DNA of 64,000 nucleotides from Polaribacter septentrionalilitoris (GTDB lineage: Bacteria; Bacteroidota; Bacteroidia; Flavobacteriales; Flavobacteriaceae). The position numbers and the translations under genes are program-made. The stretch's first letter is position 1, and the number at the start of each line of letters is the position of its first letter. The notes below the pieces were generated by a model. The model was not told the origin of the DNA. It made no database searches and worked only from the letters and a program-made list of their open reading frames with translations. The DNA is taken from contig NZ_VRMJ01000036.1 of NCBI RefSeq assembly GCF_009832745.1, forward strand, positions 1-64,000, given 5' to 3'. Below are positions 8,848 through 17,545 of this stretch, one piece after another.

Positions 8848-9471
8848 ATGTTTCTTGAAAATACCGTAAATCATACAGAACAATTTGGATGGATTGAAGT
8901 AATTTGTGGCTCAATGTTTTCTGGTAAAACAGAAGAACTCATTAGGCGCTTAAAACGTGCTCAATTTGCCAAACAACGGGTAGAAATCTTTAAACCTGCT
9001 GTTGATGTAAGATATGATGACGAAGAAGTGGTTTCTCATAATGATAACAGGATTCGTTCTACACCTGTGCCAGTTTCTTCAAATATTAGATTATTGGCAA
9101 ATGATGTTGATGTGGTTGGTATTGATGAAGCGCAATTTTTTGACGATGAAATTGTTGCTGTTTGTAATGATTTGGCAAACAGAGGAATTCGTGTTATTGT
9201 TGCTGGTTTAGATATGGACTTTAAAGGAAATCCTTTTGGACCAATGCCTGCTTTAATGGCTACTGCAGAATATGTAACTAAAGTTCACGCAGTTTGCACT
9301 CATACAGGTAATTTAGCCCATTATAGTTTTCGCAAAGCACAAAATGATGATTTGGTTTTATTGGGCGAAACTCAAGAATATGAACCTTTAAGTAGAGCTG
9401 CATATTATAAAGCTGTTAAAAATCAGCAAGAAGAAAAATCTTCTCAAAAAGAAAATTCTGCTGATGAATAA
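8848..9471 (+). CDS. tdk: Thymidine kinase, type II
   Basis: 207 residues. It phosphorylates thymidine (and deoxyuridine) to the monophosphate in the salvage pathway. The Walker A loop [10 protein letters not shown] (about 21-30), the Walker B-like [12 protein letters not shown] and the lasso-domain substrate motif near [10 protein letters not shown] are all present. The zinc-binding cysteines normal in this family are only partly kept: the first site reads [12 protein letters not shown] rather than CxxC, a variant I remember from other flavobacteria. The C-terminus is Lys/Gln/Glu rich. Its last 8 nt overlap alr in another frame, so the two are coupled. Confidence 0.95.
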   Translation: MFLENTVNHTEQFGWIEVICGSMFSGKTEELIRRLKRAQFAKQRVEIFKPAVDVRYDDEEVVSHNDNRIRSTPVPVSSNIRLLANDVDVVGIDEAQFFDDEIVAVCNDLANRGIRVIVAGLDMDFKGNPFGPMPALMATAEYVTKVHAVCTHTGNLAHYSFRKAQNDDLVLLGETQEYEPLSRAAYYKAVKNQQEEKSSQKENSADE

Positions 9472-10564
9472 CCACGTAACAGTTTTAGAAATTGATGGAA
9501 ATGCCCTAAAACATAACCTAAATTATTTCAAACAAAAACTACAACCTAAAACCAAAATTTTAGCGGTAGTAAAAGCTTTTGGGTATGGAAGTGATGGTGT
9601 GCAAATTGCTCAATTTTTAAAAGACAAAGTAGATTATTTTGCGGTAGCGTATACCAATGAAGGAATTTCGCTTAGAGAAGCTGGTATTAAAACCCCTATC
9701 TTAGTTTTGCATCCGCAAATACCAAACTTACCATCTATTATTGAGTATAGACTAGAACCGAATTTATACAATTTTAAAATTTTTAATGCTTTTTTAAAAT
9801 TGGCAGATAAAATTCTGTTAATGAATTATTCTGTACATATTAAATTTAATACTGGATTAAATAGATTAGGATTTTGGCATACAGATATTCCTAAAATTAT
9901 CAGTAGTTTAAAAGAAACAAATCATATAAAAGTGGCATCTTTATTTTCGCATTTGGCTGCTAGTGAAGATTTAGAAGAGCAAGATTTTACTGTTAATCAG
10001 ATTAACAATTTTGCCTATATCGCTCAACAGTTTTATAAACATTTGGGCTATGAACCTATGCTACATATCTTAAATACTTCTGGAGTTGTCAACTATTCTA
10101 AGGCACAGTTTGACATGGTTAGAGTAGGAATAGGTCTATATGGTTTTGGTAACGATGAAAAAGAAACATCTCAACTAAAAAACACTCATAATTTAAAATC
10201 TATCATTTCTCAAATTCATTTGATACAACCAGGAGAAACTGTTGGTTACAATAGGGCTTTTGTTGCAAAAAGACCAACCAAATCTGCAACGATTCCTATT
10301 GGTCATGCAGACGGATTGTCTAGAAAGTTAGGAAACAGAAAAGGGTATGTACTCATCAATAATCAAAAAGCAGAAATTATTGGTAATGTTTGTATGGATA
10401 TGATTATGGTAGATGTCACTAAAATTAATTGTAGAGAAGGTGATGAAGTTATCATTTTTAATACTCAAGAAATGATTCTGCATAATGCAGATGTATCTGA
10501 AACAATTTCTTATGAAATATTAACTTCCATCTCTCAACGAGTTTCAAAAATTTTAAAAAAATAA
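9464..10564 (+). CDS. alr: Alanine racemase
   Basis: 366 residues, the normal length for the stand-alone enzyme (in some Bacteroidota Alr is fused to MurF; here it is not). It converts L-alanine to D-alanine for peptidoglycan. The PLP lysine is K37 in [12 protein letters not shown], and the catalytic tyrosine lies in ETVGYNRAF of the C-terminal domain; [10 protein letters not shown] is the conserved segment near the second active-site entrance. The ATG at 9464 overlaps the tdk stop by 8 nt, so expression is probably coupled to tdk. No terminator is evident in the 130 nt before mscL. Confidence 0.96.
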   Translation: MNNHVTVLEIDGNALKHNLNYFKQKLQPKTKILAVVKAFGYGSDGVQIAQFLKDKVDYFAVAYTNEGISLREAGIKTPILVLHPQIPNLPSIIEYRLEPNLYNFKIFNAFLKLADKILLMNYSVHIKFNTGLNRLGFWHTDIPKIISSLKETNHIKVASLFSHLAASEDLEEQDFTVNQINNFAYIAQQFYKHLGYEPMLHILNTSGVVNYSKAQFDMVRVGIGLYGFGNDEKETSQLKNTHNLKSIISQIHLIQPGETVGYNRAFVAKRPTKSATIPIGHADGLSRKLGNRKGYVLINNQKAEIIGNVCMDMIMVDVTKINCREGDEVIIFNTQEMILHNADVSETISYEILTSISQRVSKILKK

Positions 10565-10695
10565 AAAGACTAAACTTTATTATTTTAAAAAAGAACCTTT
10601 AAAGGCCTAAATTATACTTCTCATCGAATAAAAAACATCTAAAAAAACATTTTTTTTATCTTCGCCATGATAAACTAATTAAAAAACAATAAATA

Positions 10696-11109
10696 ATGGG
10701 AATGCTTAAAGAATTTAAAGACTTTGCAATGAAGGGTAACCTTGTAGACATTGCTGTAGGTTTTGTTATGGGTGCAGCTTTTAAACAAGTTGTTACTTCT
10801 TTTACAGGAGGAATTGTTTCTCCGTTAATTGGATTAGTATTTAACGCAAACTTTAAAGATCTAAGATGGATTGTTAAAGAAGGTGTTACAGACGATGCTG
10901 GCAAAGTGGTTGGTGAAGTAGCTGTATTATATGGTGACTTTATTACTAACGTAATCGACTTTATCATTGTTGCTTTTGTAATGTTCTTAATTGTAAAAGG
11001 TGTTAACGCCACTAAAAAGAAAGAAGAACCAGCTCCAGCAGCTCCAAAAGGTCCAAGTCAAGAAGATCTACTAGCAGAAATAAGAGATTTATTAGCTAAG
11101 AAAAAATAA
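10696..11109 (+). CDS. mscL: Large-conductance mechanosensitive channel
   Basis: 137 residues. It is a homopentameric inner-membrane channel that opens on hypo-osmotic shock. The N-terminal amphipathic helix and TM1 are read as MLKEFKDFAMKGNLVDIAVG with the conserved gate-lining glycines, a periplasmic loop follows (about 45-70), TM2 is FITNVIDFIIVAFVMFLIVK, and the C-terminal bundle is Pro/Ala/Lys rich and ends LLAEIRDLLAKKK. The upstream box TATCTTCG (10658-10665) is one mismatch from the Bacteroidota -7 consensus. A terminator follows 25 nt after the stop, so it is probably monocistronic. Confidence 0.97.
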   Translation: MGMLKEFKDFAMKGNLVDIAVGFVMGAAFKQVVTSFTGGIVSPLIGLVFNANFKDLRWIVKEGVTDDAGKVVGEVAVLYGDFITNVIDFIIVAFVMFLIVKGVNATKKKEEPAPAAPKGPSQEDLLAEIRDLLAKKK

Positions 11110-11134
11110 GAATTCTCTTATGTATAAATAAAAA

Positions 11135-11161
11135 ACCCAAGCAAATGCTTGGGTTTTTTTA
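11135..11161 (+). terminator. Rho-independent terminator of mscL
   Basis: ACCCAAGC and GCTTGGGT form an 8-bp stem with an AAAT loop followed by a run of T. The A run on the other side would allow weak termination from the opposite strand as well. Confidence 0.9.
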
Positions 11162-11340
11162 TGCTTTATAAGGATAAACCTAATAAAGATAAGCTTCTTC
11201 ATGACTACCGATTTCATTTTTTTTGAAGTTGATTGTTTTAGTTTAGTTTGTTTATCAACTTTTAAAAATATAACTTAGCTAACGCAGAATACAAGTCATT
11301 AACAAAGTTTTAGTTAACGATAATTAAATTACTACTAGAA

Positions 11341-12327
11341 ATGAAAAATTATATCAAAATACATTATATATCGGTGTTAATTCTTTTTTTGTTTATTGGC
11401 TGTAAAAACAATACAGAAAAGACTGAAAAAGATTCTGAACAAAAGATTACTAAAGAATTAAGTATAACTGCCAACTACGTTTCTGAAGACTATTTAAAAA
11501 GAAGTGAAGGTTATGATTGGGTCTCTGTATCAGTTACTAAAGCAAAAAACAATCAACTAAATATTTCAATTCGCTCGAGAGCAGATAATAAAAAACCAAC
11601 CTGTACATTTGATGCCATTGCCAGAAAAGTTGATGACAAAACCTACCAAACACAAATTAAAGGAAAAACTATTCTGTTTGCATTTACTGATTCTAAAATC
11701 AGTATTACTGCCAAAAAACAAGAAGACGAAAGTTTACTCTATTTTTATTGTTCAGGTGGCGCAAGTATTAGTGGTACATACTCAAAAATAGATGAACCCC
11801 TTGATCAAAGTCAAATTGATAAAACAAAGTTTAGTAAAGTATTAAATCTACAAGACATTGGCTTCAATATTTTATCAATAGAAAAAGATGGAAAGAATAC
11901 GCTAACAATTTTTACATTTGGTTTAAAAGAACATGAATACAACGAAACTTTCAATATCGAGGGCGAAGAAGTAATAAATGCAGAAGTTGAAGATCTTAAT
12001 TCTGATGGTTCGCCTGAACTTTTTATCTACACCCAATCAGTTGGTAGTGGTAGTTATGGAAATGTTTATGCTTTTTCGGTAAACAATAAGAAATCAATGA
12101 GTCAGGTTTATTTTCAACCAACTGCAGAAAACAGCAAGATAAATCAAGGATATATGGGGCATGATGAGTTTTCAATCGTTGAAAACACTTTAGGTCAGCG
12201 CTTTCCAATTTATAAAGAAGGAGATACAAATGCTAAACCAACAGGAGGAACTAGACAAGTTTCTTACAGATTAGTTGAAGGAGAAGCTATGAGAAAACTC
12301 GAAGTTCATAAAATAACTGAATATTAA
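11341..12327 (+). CDS. Lipoprotein with PliI-like lysozyme-inhibitor domain
   Basis: 328 residues. The N-terminus MKNYIKIHYISVLILFLFIGC is a lipoprotein signal with Cys21. An N-terminal domain of about 120 residues resembles small beta-barrel lipoprotein modules. The C-terminal half carries segments I associate with PliI, the periplasmic inhibitor of invertebrate-type lysozyme: DLNSDGSPELFIYTQSVGSG, NQGYMGHDEFSIVENTLGQR and DTNAKPTGGTRQVSYRL. If right, it would protect the cell wall from host or grazer i-type lysozymes. The 231-nt upstream region (11110-11340) has the mscL terminator and no further gene. It is convergent with aat. Confidence 0.65.
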   Translation: MKNYIKIHYISVLILFLFIGCKNNTEKTEKDSEQKITKELSITANYVSEDYLKRSEGYDWVSVSVTKAKNNQLNISIRSRADNKKPTCTFDAIARKVDDKTYQTQIKGKTILFAFTDSKISITAKKQEDESLLYFYCSGGASISGTYSKIDEPLDQSQIDKTKFSKVLNLQDIGFNILSIEKDGKNTLTIFTFGLKEHEYNETFNIEGEEVINAEVEDLNSDGSPELFIYTQSVGSGSYGNVYAFSVNNKKSMSQVYFQPTAENSKINQGYMGHDEFSIVENTLGQRFPIYKEGDTNAKPTGGTRQVSYRLVEGEAMRKLEVHKITEY

Positions 12328-12385
12328 AAGCTACTGTAAAGAATTGCTTTATATTATTATCTGATTTCGTCAAATTTCAAAAACA

Positions 12386-13015
12386 CTATTCCTTTAGAAT
12401 CTGTAAAAATTCTGTTCTTTCAATTTCTTTAGCTCCTAAACTTGACAAATGATCATTATAAACTTGACAGTCTATTAACTTGTAATTGTTGTTTTTAACT
12501 AGATGGATAAACGCTAATTTAGAAGCATTAGACACTTTACTAAACATACTTTCTCCACAAAAAACAGTATTCATTTCTAGGCCGTATAAACCACCAACCA
12601 ATTCTTTGTTTTTCCAAACTTCTATAGATTTTGCAAAACCTTTTTTATGCAAATTGATGTAAGCTTGCTCCATATCATCTGTAATCCAAGTTCCAAAACC
12701 ATCATTTCTTTCAATATGTTTACAATGAAAAATCACCTCTTCAAAAGCTTTATTTTCAGTAATAGTAAACTCATTTTTATTGATAATTTTTCCCATTGAT
12801 TTTGACACTTTTATATCATCAGGAAACAACACCATTCTTTTATGTGGACAATACCATACAATAGGTTCACCTTCAGAATACCATGGGAAAATTCCGTTTT
12901 TGTAAGCATAGATTAATCGTTCTTCAGACAAATCTCCACCTAAGGCAATAATTCCGTCGTCAGTCGTTAACTCATAAGGAGGAAAAACGATATTTTTAGA
13001 AAGCCAAATCATCAC
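12386..13015 (-). CDS. aat: Leucyl/phenylalanyl-tRNA--protein transferase
   Basis: 209 residues. It adds Leu or Phe from charged tRNA to proteins with N-terminal Arg or Lys, marking them for ClpAP/ClpS degradation in the N-end rule pathway. Family signatures present: FPPYELTTDDGIIALGGDLS, AYKNGIFPWYSEGEPIVWYC and GLYGLEMNTVFCGESMFS. Two adjacent ATGs exist (13015 and 13012); either is plausible. In flavobacteria aat often neighbours the DUF3127/flavin reductase/histidine kinase group, which is also seen here with three genes between. It is divergent from the YqaA-like gene. Confidence 0.95.
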   Translation of the reverse strand: MMIWLSKNIVFPPYELTTDDGIIALGGDLSEERLIYAYKNGIFPWYSEGEPIVWYCPHKRMVLFPDDIKVSKSMGKIINKNEFTITENKAFEEVIFHCKHIERNDGFGTWITDDMEQAYINLHKKGFAKSIEVWKNKELVGGLYGLEMNTVFCGESMFSKVSNASKLAFIHLVKNNNYKLIDCQVYNDHLSSLGAKEIERTEFLQILKE

Positions 13016-13135
13016 AACTATTTTAAGCGAAAATAATGAATTCTTAAAAAACGGTTAATCTTAAAGTTTTATAAGTTTTATCCGCAAGAAGTCCTTATTT
13101 TTGCAGCCCGTTTCAATAGGAATAGAAACATTACA

Positions 13136-13759
13136 ATGACAAAGAAAAAAAGAATAAAAACCAAAAAAGAAAGAGCTAAATTAATGCACTTTTACTATTC
13201 AAGAACTGGTTTTTATATGTTTATTTGGGTAAGTTTAAAAAAAGCATTTATCCCAATTTTATCTGTTGTTCTAGGTCTTTTCTTAATTAACAGGTACGTT
13301 TACAACATTAACGAAGGTTTAGAATCGATTACAGAAACTTTTTCTAGACTTGGTATTTTTTCGTTTTTCTTTACCTCAGAAACACTCTTAGGATTAATTC
13401 CACCAGAAATATTTATTGCTTGGACAAAAAAAACTCCTGAGCCCATTTTAAACCTAGCTATTTTGGCAACATTGTCTTATGTAGGCGGATTATTATCTTA
13501 TTTTATTGGAAAATTAGCCTTAAAAATTGAAACTGTAAAAATCTATTTAGAAGTTAAAATGGCAAAACACCTCAAGAATTCTAAAAAATGGGGAGGTTTT
13601 TTAATTTTGGTTGGAGCATTATTGCCTGTGCCTTTTTCAATTTCTTGTATGGCAGCTGGTATGATTAAATATCCTTTTAAAAATGTAGTTTTATTTGGGT
13701 TGTTTCGTTTTGCTCGTTTTGCAGCTTATGCTTGGGCTATATTTCAAGTAGTAACATAA
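13136..13759 (+). CDS. VTT-domain (DedA/YqaA-like) membrane protein
   Basis: 207 residues with a basic N-terminus (TKKKRIKTKKERAK) and about four to five hydrophobic segments. The re-entrant-loop signatures of the VTT/SNARE-associated family are seen as FTSETLLGLIPPEIFIAW and GALLPVPFSISCMAAGMIKY. Members of this family are lipid scramblases or polyprenyl-phosphate carriers, but YqaA-type proteins have no assigned substrate. A TATTTTTG -7 box at 13096-13103 lies 33 nt upstream of the start. The DUF1456 gene follows by 19 nt and is probably cotranscribed. Confidence 0.8.
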   Translation: MTKKKRIKTKKERAKLMHFYYSRTGFYMFIWVSLKKAFIPILSVVLGLFLINRYVYNINEGLESITETFSRLGIFSFFFTSETLLGLIPPEIFIAWTKKTPEPILNLAILATLSYVGGLLSYFIGKLALKIETVKIYLEVKMAKHLKNSKKWGGFLILVGALLPVPFSISCMAAGMIKYPFKNVVLFGLFRFARFAAYAWAIFQVVT

Positions 13760-13778
13760 ATTAAGTACATTTACCAAT

Positions 13779-14057
<279 letters not shown>

Positions 14058-14065
14058 AAAATAAA

Positions 14066-14100
14066 AAAGAGCATTAACCTTAACATTAATGCTCTTTTTT
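14066..14100. terminator. Bidirectional terminator between DUF1456 and DUF3127 genes
   Basis: AAAGAGCATTA (14066-14076) pairs with TAATGCTCTTT (14087-14097); the T run continues to 14100 on the plus strand, and an A run on the left serves the minus-strand DUF3127 gene. Confidence 0.85.
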
Positions 14101-14132
14101 ATTTACTATCGTCTAAAGACAACTGACTATTT

Positions 14133-14501
14133 TTAGAATGGTAAATCATCTGGTTCTTCATCAGAAACCTTAGAAGCTGGCTCAAATTGATCTACTGGTG
14201 GTAAATTACTTGGAGCGTCTTGTTGTGATAAGTTTTCAATTCTCCAACCAACTATTGAGTTAAAATATTTTGCTTCTCCTTGTGGATTAATCCACTCTCT
14301 TCCTCTTAAATTTATTGAAATTTTTACGTCTTGTCCAACTTTATAATTGTTTAACAAATCTGTTTTGTCTTGATGAAATTCAACACTAATCATTTGCGGA
14401 TATTGATCATCTGTAGTAACCACAACATCTCTTTTTCTAAAACCATTAGCACCAAAAGTTTGTACCTCACCAATTAATTTTATTTTTCCAATAACTTCCA
14501 T
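14133..14501 (-). CDS. DUF3127 protein, SSB-like OB fold
   Basis: 122 residues. The body (MEVIGKIKLIGEVQTFGANG, VGQDVKISINLRGREW) is a DUF3127 OB-like domain, a family specific to Bacteroidota. The C-terminus is acidic and ends DDLPF, matching the tail that single-stranded DNA-binding proteins use to recruit partners. From this I infer a small ssDNA-binding or SSB-partner-binding protein; the tail is seen, the binding is inferred. It lies 14 nt after the flavin reductase gene in the same direction and ends at a shared bidirectional terminator. Confidence 0.8.
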   Translation of the reverse strand: MEVIGKIKLIGEVQTFGANGFRKRDVVVTTDDQYPQMISVEFHQDKTDLLNNYKVGQDVKISINLRGREWINPQGEAKYFNSIVGWRIENLSQQDAPSNLPPVDQFEPASKVSDEEPDDLPF

Positions 14502-14515
14502 AATATAAATCTTAA

Positions 14516-15376
14516 CTATTTAATTAAAAGCACTTTCCAAGCACTTTCTACATCATTTTTATTTAAAAACTCTTGCGCAAATGTATGTTTTTTTGAGGTT
14601 TCTAACCCAATAAATTGCGGATGTTCTTTTGCAAAGTTATCAACAGTTTCATTAGATGGTAATTGAGTTACGTTACCCAACATCCCTAAGTTATTTCCTG
14701 TTAAAACTGTACTATTTCTAATTTCAGACGGAATTGCGTCAACACCAATTCCGAGGGTAGCAATTGGTTTCGGAATTTCAAAAAACCCATCTCTTGCTCT
14801 CGAATAATAACTACCTCCAGCTCTAGCCACCAAATCTATTTTATATTGATCTATGGCTCCGTTTTCATCCAAAACATCATCTGCAATATGAATTTTGACT
14901 ACTTCACAAACAATTAAATTTCCTGCTCCACCTTCATCACCAGTAAAAATAACATCATTTACTTTACACTCAAATTGTACAGGAGATTCTGCCACTCTAA
15001 AAGGTTTAATTTCATCTGATGGCAACATCGTAAATCCTGCCTTTTCAAACTCATTGACACCTTCTGGATATTCTGTAGAACTCAAAGACATTTGTTGTAC
15101 AATATCATAATTCACTACATTTATCACTACTTCTTTTGTTGCTAAAGCATTATCTAAAGTGTGTTTCGTTGTATTGTTTCTTACTCTTCTTGCTGGAGAA
15201 AAAATCATGATTGGCGGATTAGAGCCAAACACATTAAAGAAACTAAATGGTGATAAATTAGGATTTCCATACACATCAATAGTACTTGCAAAAGCAATGG
15301 GTCTTGGAGCTACTGCACCTAATAAATAACCGTGTAATTTTCCTGTTGGAATCTTATTTGGATTGATAGAAAGCAT
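14516..15376 (-). CDS. Flavin reductase family protein
   Basis: 286 residues. The FMN-binding split-barrel domain occupies roughly residues 10-200, with the signature GAVAPRPIAFASTIDVYGNP and the phosphate-contacting SPARRVRNNTTKHT. Such proteins reduce flavin with NAD(P)H or bind flavin in larger reactions; the substrate partner is not evident. The C-terminal 80 residues are an extension of unknown role. It heads a two-gene unit with the DUF3127 gene and is divergent from the histidine kinase. Confidence 0.85.
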   Translation of the reverse strand: MLSINPNKIPTGKLHGYLLGAVAPRPIAFASTIDVYGNPNLSPFSFFNVFGSNPPIMIFSPARRVRNNTTKHTLDNALATKEVVINVVNYDIVQQMSLSSTEYPEGVNEFEKAGFTMLPSDEIKPFRVAESPVQFECKVNDVIFTGDEGGAGNLIVCEVVKIHIADDVLDENGAIDQYKIDLVARAGGSYYSRARDGFFEIPKPIATLGIGVDAIPSEIRNSTVLTGNNLGMLGNVTQLPSNETVDNFAKEHPQFIGLETSKKHTFAQEFLNKNDVESAWKVLLIK

Positions 15377-15454
15377 TCGTAAATTTTTAGATAAGTAAAG
15401 ATACTATCAAATCTTTAAATGAGTTATATACTGGAAACCTTTATATTTGTTTTA

Positions 15455-16606
15455 ATGAATTTTTTAACAAACAGCATTCTTTTTAGACGAATATCCATTT
15501 TTATTTCATTGGTAATTGTCTCTTTGATTCTTTGGAACACCTATATTTTCTTTCAAAAATTTAAAGAAGATGAACGTATTAAGATGGAAATTTTAGCAGA
15601 TGCACAAAAAGAAATTGCCTCGAATACTGACCTCAATGCAAGTGTGAGTTTGCCCTTAAAAATTATAGAAAGTAACACAAATATTCCTATGATTTTAGTG
15701 GATAATAAAGGAGAGTTTATCACATCTCAAAACTTAGACTCCACAAAAGTTTTAAATCCAAAATACATCAAAAAAATACTTGCTAAAATGAAATCTGAAA
15801 ATACTCCAATAGAGGTAAGTATTTCAGGCAATAACAAACAATATATTTATTACAGTGATTCTGATTTATTAAACAGACTTACTTATTATCCGTTAGCATT
15901 AGTTTTAATTTTGATTTTATTTTTATCTGTTGTGTATCTCTTCTACAGTTCTAACAAAGCTGCAGAAACCAATAGATTATGGACAGGAATGGCAAAAGAA
16001 ACTGCGCACCAAATAGGCACACCTTTGTCTTCTTTATTAGGTTGGGTTTCGATTTTAAAAATGGAGAAAGTTGATGAAACTTACATTGATGAAATTGAAA
16101 AAGATGTGCATAGACTAAATACCATCGCCAATCGTTTTTCTAAAATTGGTTCTGTACCTGAACTGAAAAAAGAAAACATTGTTACGGTTACTAAGCAAGC
16201 TTTTGATTATTTAGAATCTCGCAGTTCTAAACAAATTTCATTTTTATTTTTAACTACTGATGATGAAATATACACCAACATTAATACAGAATTATTTGGT
16301 TGGGTTATAGAAAATCTCATTAAAAACGCTATTGATGCGATGTTAGGCAAAGGAGAATTGATATTAAATTTAGAGAGTACCTCTAAAAAAATAAAAATTA
16401 CGGTTTCTGATACTGGTAAAGGAATGTCTAAAAAATTATTTAAACAGATTTTTAAACCCGGTTTTACTACAAAAAAACGTGGTTGGGGTCTAGGATTATC
16501 TTTATCTAAAAGAATTGTTGAAGATTATCACAAAGGCAAAATTTTTGTACAAAAATCTGAATTGGAAAAAGGAACTACTTTTGAGATTTTGTTGAATAAA
16601 ATCTAA
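15455..16606 (+). CDS. Orphan sensor histidine kinase
   Basis: About 383 residues from ATG 15455. I prefer this start to the ATG at 15419 because a TATATTTG -7 box (15442-15449) lies inside the longer version and MNFLTNSILFRRISIFIS is a normal N-terminus. TM1 is near residues 12-30 and TM2 near 135-155, bounding a periplasmic sensor region. The H-box is AKETAHQIGTPLSSLL (H185), then the N-box ENLIKNAIDAM, G1 SDTGKGMS and G2 GWGLGLSLSKRIVEDY. No response regulator is adjacent. The signal is unknown. The short gap between promoter box and start implies an almost leaderless mRNA. Confidence 0.9.
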   Translation: MNFLTNSILFRRISIFISLVIVSLILWNTYIFFQKFKEDERIKMEILADAQKEIASNTDLNASVSLPLKIIESNTNIPMILVDNKGEFITSQNLDSTKVLNPKYIKKILAKMKSENTPIEVSISGNNKQYIYYSDSDLLNRLTYYPLALVLILILFLSVVYLFYSSNKAAETNRLWTGMAKETAHQIGTPLSSLLGWVSILKMEKVDETYIDEIEKDVHRLNTIANRFSKIGSVPELKKENIVTVTKQAFDYLESRSSKQISFLFLTTDDEIYTNINTELFGWVIENLIKNAIDAMLGKGELILNLESTSKKIKITVSDTGKGMSKKLFKQIFKPGFTTKKRGWGLGLSLSKRIVEDYHKGKIFVQKSELEKGTTFEILLNKI

Positions 16607-16626
16607 TTATTTAATCTTTCTAAAAA

Positions 16627-16815
16627 CTAGATAGTCAATTTTTTATAATTTCTAATAATTAAAGAGGTAATTAATAATCCTATTCCTATTCCCATTAGAA
16701 AACCTTTTATAACATCATTTAATGTTATAAAATGACTAACTATTTGTGAAAATGCAATTAGTAACAATCCAATAGACAAAATTGTCAAAGTTTTTCTTTT
16801 ATTTATTTTTTTCAT
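16627..16815 (-). CDS. Small membrane protein, unknown
   Basis: 62 residues with a basic N-terminus (KKINKRKTLT) and two hydrophobic segments, LSIGLLLIAFSQIV and IKGFLMGIGIGLLITSLII. It follows the next upstream small membrane gene by 3 nt and is the last gene of the HIT-linked cluster. I do not recognise a family. The tight spacing and membrane pattern argue that it is a real gene. Confidence 0.6.
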   Translation of the reverse strand: MKKINKRKTLTILSIGLLLIAFSQIVSHFITLNDVIKGFLMGIGIGLLITSLIIRNYKKLTI

Positions 16816-16818
16816 GAG

Positions 16819-17028
16819 TTATTTTTTTTTAGGAATTATTACGTGTTTATACTTTTTGAATTTTACCATTATGTATCCAAAAACTAAACCGCCAAACATC
16901 CAAAAAATAAATTTAATCAAAGTAATTTTAAGGGTAATTTCTTCACCATCTATTAAAGGCCAAAAAAATGCCATGGCTACAAACATCCAAATACCCCAAG
17001 CTAAACCAACTTTTACCCATTCTTTCAT
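16819..17028 (-). CDS. Small two-helix membrane protein
   Basis: 69 residues: a first hydrophobic segment VGLAWGIWMFVAMAFFWPLI and a second FIFWMFGGLVFGYIMV, then a basic tail KFKKYKHVIIPKKK, suggesting both ends are cytoplasmic. It starts 1 nt after the HIT gene and lies 3 nt before the 62-residue gene. I have seen this type of small protein next to HIT genes in flavobacteria, but no function is known. Confidence 0.65.
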   Translation of the reverse strand: MKEWVKVGLAWGIWMFVAMAFFWPLIDGEEITLKITLIKFIFWMFGGLVFGYIMVKFKKYKHVIIPKKK

Positions 17029-17029
17029 T

Positions 17030-17419
17030 TTACTGAAATTTTTCAGCTATACGTTCTGCTAAAGCAGTAAATTCATCATCAGTTAGTTTCTCTTTTTTCA
17101 TAAACTGCATATCTGCCATATTGTTAATAGGTATCAAATGCACATGAACATGAGGCACTTCTAAACCAATAACACTAAGTCCAACTCTATTACAAGGAAC
17201 CGCTTTTTCTAAAGCTTCTGCAACTTGGTATGAAAAATCCATTAACGCTAAATATTCTTCTTTAGACAAGTCAAATATTTTGTTTTCTTCTTTTTTAGGC
17301 ACAACTAATGTATGCCCTTTTGCATTAGGATTAATATCTAAAAAAGCAATATAATCATCGTTTTCTGCAACTTTATAACAAGGAATTTCTCCGTTAATTA
17401 TTTTGGTAAATATGCTCAT
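17030..17419 (-). CDS. HIT family hydrolase
   Basis: 129 residues, the whole length being one histidine-triad domain. The catalytic triad is H90-V-H-V-H94 followed by LIP, and the N-terminus FTKIINGEIPCYKVAENDDY is typical of the HINT/Hit1 branch. These enzymes hydrolyse nucleoside phosphoramidates and related nucleotides in the cytoplasm. It is downstream of greA but separated by a strong terminator, and leads two small membrane genes with 1-3 nt spacing. Confidence 0.92.
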   Translation of the reverse strand: MSIFTKIINGEIPCYKVAENDDYIAFLDINPNAKGHTLVVPKKEENKIFDLSKEEYLALMDFSYQVAEALEKAVPCNRVGLSVIGLEVPHVHVHLIPINNMADMQFMKKEKLTDDEFTALAERIAEKFQ

Positions 17420-17470
17420 AAATAGTCTTTAAATATTAGTATTTAGACAATAGTAAATATATTAAAAAGA

Positions 17471-17501
17471 ATTCGGGTTTTGGCAATGCCAAAACCCGAA
17501 T
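17471..17501 (-). terminator. Terminator of greA
   Basis: Two 15-nt arms (ATTCGGGTTTTGGCA and its complement) fold around a single loop base, followed on the minus strand by TCTTTTTAAT. It lies 45 nt past the greA stop. Confidence 0.85.
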
Positions 17502-17545
17502 TTGTGATTTATAGATTCCTGCTTTGGCAAGAATGACAGACAAGT

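Noticed and set aside
11272..11330. TTAGCTAACGCAGAATAC and TTAACAAAGTTTTAGTTAAC before the PliI-like gene, considered as another attC-like site
   Set aside because: The TAAC words have no matching long fold-back arm or inverted copy after the gene, so the pattern seen at 53.9-55.8 kb is not repeated here.
15419..15454. Longer N-terminus for the histidine kinase
   Set aside because: The extra 12 codons cover the TATATTTG promoter box and do not improve the membrane segment.
17515..17538. ATTCCTGCTTTGGCAAGAATG plus ACA as a copy of the ATTCCTGC...GCAGGAATGACA dispersed repeat
   Set aside because: Resembles the repeat but its central palindrome is broken (TTGGCAAG instead of TTTTGCAGG); kept only as a possible decayed copy.
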